Shown: positions 6,934 through 10,518 of the stretch, one piece after another
How positions within the stretch are numbered: position 1 is the first letter of the stretch
Layout of the letters: each line of letters opens with the position of its first letter
Assembly: GCA_900556345.1 (NCBI GenBank)
Contig: USOM01000015.1
Span: 1 to 10,518 of the forward strand
DNA: 10,518 nt
Source: an uncultured Clostridium sp.
GTDB lineage: Bacteria > Bacillota > Clostridia > TANB77 > CAG-508
Reading direction: 5' to 3'
Program-made: the position numbers and the translations under genes
The notes under the pieces: generated by a model
Seen by the model: only the letters and a program-made list of their open reading frames with translations
The model's database searches: none
What the model was told of the DNA's origin: nothing

Positions 6934-9900
6934 TTATATTTTCTTACTTAAATATTTTTTGTTTACTAAATATGCTAATCCAGCTAATACTACTAGTGTA
7001 ATTATTGTTGTTGCAACATAATTTACTAATGCTCCTGTACTTACACTTATGATTACATCTGCTGAACCTTTTTCGTTAGTTTCATCTTTAATTCCTAATT
7101 CATTTGAACTTTCTGTTATTTCAGCTTTGTTGTTTACTAAACCTGTATTTGAATCTGTCATTGTTTTTGTTAATATTAATGTTAATTCTTTAGATTCTCC
7201 TGGTTCAATTTTTGTATTTGCTAAACTTGTGTTATATAGGTTGTTTCCTGATATATACCAATCTGAATTTAAACTTGAGTTAAAGCTTAGGCTTGATGGC
7301 ATATAGTCAACAATGTTTCTTGCATATCCTGCAACATCACCTGTATTTGTAACTTTTATTTTGTATTCAATTACTACAAGTGAACCACTTAGGTTTTTAG
7401 ATTTTATTTCTGCTTTTGCTAATGTTGTATTTTCTTTTTGAGCATATTCTGATGTTTTTGAATCATTTTTTACTGTTATTTTTCCAACATATTTTTGTAA
7501 TTTTAAATCAAATGTGCTTCTTAAAATTAAACCTAAATCTATATTTGACACATTTTTTTCTAGGTTTATTGTATCTGTAGTTCCTGCTGTTATTGTATTT
7601 CCATCTATTGTTATTTCTCTTGAAATTGCATCTGAATTTTCAGTATCATTAGCACCTTTTACTTGATATGTTGTTGTTCCATAAATATTTGTATCATACT
7701 TAAATACTATTATGTATTTTCCTTTTACTAAGTCTAATTTGTAAGTTCCATCGTTACCTGTTTTTGTTGTAGCTTCGACTTTACCTGTTTCGGCATTTAT
7801 AGCATTTACTTCGATGTCTCCTTTTAATTCTTCTGTACTATTTCTTCTTCCGTCTCTATCACTATCTAGCCATACTAATCCTGAAATAGTATATCTTACA
7901 TCATCGTCATCATCACTACTACTGCTGTTATTATTATTTTGATTATTTCCTGAATTGTTATTTTCGCCACTATTGTTATTGTTGTTATTTTCTCCTGAAT
8001 TATTGTTACTATTGTTTCCATTATTATTGTTATTTTCTGGTTCAATTACAGGATTTTCTGTTTTATTAACTAAAATTGTTAATTCATCATCTTTTCTTCT
8101 ACCATTTTCTTCATCAGAAACTTTTAAAGTATTTGTTATTGATTCTGTATTTAATGCATCTACTTTTCCAACAACATTTATTTTTACTGTTTCACCTGGT
8201 TTTAGTGTTTGTTCATTTTTTCTTAAATTGTTATATGATAATTGTCCTAATATATCTTCTTCTCCTGCTTCTGTAGTAATTTTTGCACTTTCTACATCTA
8301 GCATTCTATCTATATTATATTCAAGTGAAATTTTATGTTCTTTTTGTTCATTATTTGTAATTGTTGCTGTAAAACCAATTTTATCTCCATCATTTAATTT
8401 ATCTGTAGAAACATTTATTGCTTTTCCATCTTCATATTCCCCTTGTTGTTCAAGTTTTAGGTTTGTTGAATAATCAGTTACTGTTCTTGTTAATTTATTT
8501 GAAATATAGCTATTTTTGTTTGATGTTATAACTTCTGCTAACATCCATACATCCTCTGTTTTATTCTCTCCTAATGAATACTGTGTTGATGGAAACATTT
8601 CTATTTTTAATGAATCTCCTGCATTTATAGAATTTACCTTTAATGTCATTATTGATATTCCATCTTTTCCTGTTTCAACACCACTAAGTGCTACATTATC
8701 TTCGATTTCTTCAGTTATATTAGCATCTGGTGTTAAGTTACTAGAAAATGCAACTTTTACATCCATATCTTTTAAGTTTTGACTTGTTGTATTTTTAATT
8801 ACTAATTCAGATTTTACTGTTCCACCACTTGTTAATTCTATCTCATTTGATGAACCATTGAATATGTTTACTTGTAATTCTGCACTTTTAATGTTATTTT
8901 TTATTGTTGAAATTGTTTCATTTAATCCTTTATCTTCTGAAACAACTGTTATAGTTCCTTGAGTTTCTGTTCCATCTATTTTTTCATTATTTAACATATA
9001 TACAGATGCTTCATATTCAAATGTTTTACTTTCACCATTTTTTAGGCTTGAAATTGTTCCTAATGTAATTTCATTTGAATTTGAAATTTCGTAGAAATGT
9101 TCTTTAGTTGTTGTATTATAATATGGGTTTGTTCCTTCTTTTTCTACTAAGTTCCAAACATATCCATTTTTTTGATTTGCTTTTACTGTAACATTTGTAT
9201 AATCTTTTCCAGTATTATTTGTTATCGTTACTTTATATTTTATTGTTTGTCCTTCATAGATATTATCATTATCTGATAAACTATCATTTCCAACTGTTGC
9301 ACTAATTTGTGTATTTAGTCCTGTTTTTGTTTCGTTTGTTACAACTCTTTCTTCTGAACTTTCTGCCATACTTGTTTTTGTTGCTAATACTATGTTTGAT
9401 GTATTTGATTCAGTATTTCCTTGATAGTCACAACTTACAACTGATGAGAAGCTTCCTTTTTTGTTGTATTTTAGATTTTCTGGTACTGTTACTGGTACAT
9501 TTAATTTTATAACTTCTTCTTTTTCCATTTCATCTACTACAACTTTGTAGCTTACTGCATCTTCTCTATATTCTCCCCAACTTTGGTCATCTGCTTTAGC
9601 ATCTTTTTGGTTTGAGTAATAGATTTTTAATTTTCCATTATTTGTTTGTAATTCATTTAATTTTGCTACATAACTTTCATCATCTTGATTTGCTGGTATT
9701 TGTCCTATTAATGTAACATTTGAAACTTTTTCTCCATAGTTGTTTATTAATGCTGTATTTAAAGTTACATCTTTTTGATCTGCATTTGTGCTTAATTCTC
9801 CATAAGCTGTTTCTTTATCTACTGTTACAACAGTATCTCCATTGTTGTTATAATTTACAATTTGGTTATATATCATTATTCCATATTGTGATTCGAAGTT

Positions 9901-10431
9901 TATATCTGCTGATGCTGTTTTTTGTTCATTTTTATTTTCGTTTGAATATGTCATTTCTATTTGACTTGTTTTGCTTGGTGTTAATTTGTTTGTTGCAACA
10001 TCTAATTTTAAGGCAATTTTTGTTCCACCTGATACATCATATTTTTCTTGTTCACCTTTAAATTTGATAGTTACTTCTGATTCACCATTTGAATTTTTGT
10101 CTGAACTTGTGCTTTCAACTTCTAGTCCATTTTTATATAATACTGCATATTGAGCTGATTTTACTGTCATTTCTTTTGGTAATTTTACAGTTACAATTGG
10201 ATTTTTGTATAAGTCTTTACTTTCGTCATTTGATTCTAGTGTTGCATTTACTGTTATTGTTTGACTATCTGCTATTGTTGAAATTTTTGATATATCTAAG
10301 TTTATATTTCCTAATGTTTCTGTTTCTTTTAATGTTATTACTTTTTCTGCTACTTTTTTATTTGTTGTTACTTTTTCTTTTATTCCTGTTAGACCTTTTA
10401 TTTCATCTCTTCCATATCCTGCACTTAATAT
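6934..10431 (-). CDS. Large DUF11/SdrD-B repeat surface protein, 5' end missing at the adapter junction
   Basis: The frame is open from the last genomic codon at 10431 to TAA at 6934, giving 1165 residues without a true start. The ATG at 10170 is internal: no ribosome binding site precedes it, and the 87 codons before it are coding and resemble the left paralogue. Domains, numbered from 10431: residues 50-170 shared with the left gene; about 370-510, 517-652 and 657-792, three DUF11-like beta-sandwich repeats (YKVTITNNTGKDYTNV is typical); 799-844, an Asn/Asp-rich linker; 847-972, an SdrD-B-like domain with a calcium-loop-like DSDRDGRRNSTEE; 973-1132, a DUF11-like domain; 1135-1155, a membrane segment; then a basic tail. 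It is the operon's promoter-proximal visible gene. The likely role is a surface stalk or adhesin; the binding partner is unknown. Confidence 0.9.
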   Translation of the reverse strand: MLSAGYGRDEIKGLTGIKEKVTTNKKVAEKVITLKETETLGNINLDISKISTIADSQTITVNATLESNDESKDLYKNPIVTVKLPKEMTVKSAQYAVLYKNGLEVESTSSDKNSNGESEVTIKFKGEQEKYDVSGGTKIALKLDVATNKLTPSKTSQIEMTYSNENKNEQKTASADINFESQYGIMIYNQIVNYNNNGDTVVTVDKETAYGELSTNADQKDVTLNTALINNYGEKVSNVTLIGQIPANQDDESYVAKLNELQTNNGKLKIYYSNQKDAKADDQSWGEYREDAVSYKVVVDEMEKEEVIKLNVPVTVPENLKYNKKGSFSSVVSCDYQGNTESNTSNIVLATKTSMAESSEERVVTNETKTGLNTQISATVGNDSLSDNDNIYEGQTIKYKVTITNNTGKDYTNVTVKANQKNGYVWNLVEKEGTNPYYNTTTKEHFYEISNSNEITLGTISSLKNGESKTFEYEASVYMLNNEKIDGTETQGTITVVSEDKGLNETISTIKNNIKSAELQVNIFNGSSNEIELTSGGTVKSELVIKNTTSQNLKDMDVKVAFSSNLTPDANITEEIEDNVALSGVETGKDGISIMTLKVNSINAGDSLKIEMFPSTQYSLGENKTEDVWMLAEVITSNKNSYISNKLTRTVTDYSTNLKLEQQGEYEDGKAINVSTDKLNDGDKIGFTATITNNEQKEHKISLEYNIDRMLDVESAKITTEAGEEDILGQLSYNNLRKNEQTLKPGETVKINVVGKVDALNTESITNTLKVSDEENGRRKDDELTILVNKTENPVIEPENNNNNGNNSNNNSGENNNNNNSGENNNSGNNQNNNNSSSSDDDDDVRYTISGLVWLDSDRDGRRNSTEELKGDIEVNAINAETGKVEATTKTGNDGTYKLDLVKGKYIIVFKYDTNIYGTTTYQVKGANDTENSDAISREITIDGNTITAGTTDTINLEKNVSNIDLGLILRSTFDLKLQKYVGKITVKNDSKTSEYAQKENTTLAKAEIKSKNLSGSLVVIEYKIKVTNTGDVAGYARNIVDYMPSSLSFNSSLNSDWYISGNNLYNTSLANTKIEPGESKELTLILTKTMTDSNTGLVNNKAEITESSNELGIKDETNEKGSADVIISVSTGALVNYVATTIITLVVLAGLAYLVNKKYLSKKI
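6937..7047 (-). other. C-terminal membrane tail with possible degenerate sorting motif SVSTG
   Basis: The last 37 residues are SVSTG (7047-7033), about 20 hydrophobic residues (from ALVNYVATTI to LAYLV) and NKKYLSKKI. The layout matches a sorting signal, but the Leu and Pro of LPXTG are replaced by Ser and Val. C. difficile has a comparable NVQTG variant. It could equally be a plain C-terminal membrane anchor. Confidence 0.5.
7900..8037 (-). other. Asn-rich linker ending in poly-Ser and poly-Asp
   Basis: Residues 799-844 of the protein consist almost wholly of Asn, with scattered Ser, Gly and Glu (two SGENNN units), and end in SSSSDDDDD directly before the SdrD-B-like domain. Codons are mixed (AAT/AAC, GAT/GAC), so it is an old protein-level low-complexity region and not a simple DNA repeat. 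It probably acts as a flexible hinge. Confidence 0.8.
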
Positions 10432-10432
10432 T

Positions 10433-10518
10433 CTGTCTCTTATAACATCTCCGAGCCCACGAGACAGGCAGAAATATCGTATGCCGTCTTCTGCTTGAAA
10501 AAAAAAAAAAAAAAAAAA
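10433..10518. other. Illumina Nextera adapter, index and poly-A read-through (non-genomic)
   Basis: The parts appear in library order: 10433-10450 is the Tn5 mosaic end (CTGTCTCTTATAACATCT, one base short of the standard end, which reads TATACACATCT), and 10451-10465 is CCGAGCCCACGAGAC. Then 10466-10473 is AGGCAGAA, in the place of the 8-base i7 index, and 10474-10497 is the P7 flow-cell end (ATATCGT where the standard is ATCTCGT, then ATGCCGTCTTCTGCTTG). Positions 10498-10518 are 21 A, as expected when reads run off the end of the molecule. The abrupt rise in GC content agrees. Genomic sequence stops at 10432. Confidence 0.98.

Noticed and set aside
7955..8473. Plus-strand open frame of 172 codons with Leu-rich and Ser-rich stretches
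   Set aside because: It is the reverse image of the Asn/Asp linker and A-rich coding strand of the minus-strand gene; no ribosome binding site or domain was seen.
10089..10445. Plus-strand open frame of 118 codons
   Set aside because: It is antisense to a well-supported gene, made of Leu/Phe-rich shadow codons, and ends inside the adapter.
10451..10497. Sudden GC-rich patch in an AT-rich contig, as if transferred DNA
   Set aside because: It is the adapter linker, index and P7 end.
10498..10518. Run of 21 A that could be read as a natural A tract or a poly-A tail
   Set aside because: It follows directly on the complete flow-cell end of the adapter, the usual signature of a read running past the end of a short library molecule.

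Overview
The window is a very AT-rich stretch (strongly A-rich on the coding strand, TAA stops, AGA arginine codons, standard code) holding three large genes, all on the minus strand. All three encode surface proteins of Gram-positive type. N-terminal membrane anchors, SpaA/Cna-B-like repeats, SdrD-B-like domains, DUF11-like repeats and C-terminal wall-sorting-like tails point to a low-GC Firmicute, most likely an uncultured Clostridia-type (gut or other host-associated) bacterium. The species cannot be fixed from this sequence.

Layout in the direction of transcription (right to left): (1) Positions 10433-10518 are not genomic. They are an Illumina Nextera adapter (transposon end, 8-base index, flow-cell end) followed by 21 A, left on the end of the assembly. 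(2) From 10431 to 6934 runs a gene whose 5' end is cut by the artefact: a large repeat adhesin or stalk protein with DUF11-like repeats, an Asn/Asp-rich linker, one SdrD-B-like domain, a further DUF11-like domain and a membrane tail. (3) Sixteen bases later, behind a strong ribosome binding site, comes a complete 1585-residue protein (6917-2160). It has an N-terminal anchor, a possible thioester head, two SpaA-like isopeptide repeats, two SdrD-B-like modules and a TPPTG-type sorting tail. A clear rho-independent terminator follows. (4) The 218-base gap 1942-2159 holds that terminator and a near-consensus promoter for a third gene (1935 to the left edge). That gene is an N-terminally anchored protein cut at its 3' end and related to the first gene.

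Genes 2 and 3 look like one operon making two cell-surface proteins that share a module (SdrD-B-like domain plus DUF11-like partner). The left gene is a separately promoted paralogue of the operon's first gene. A surface adhesion or pilus-like structure is a reasonable inference. No sortase or other enzyme lies in the window, so wall attachment and the sortase used remain unproven. I see no RNA genes, mobile elements or CRISPR arrays.
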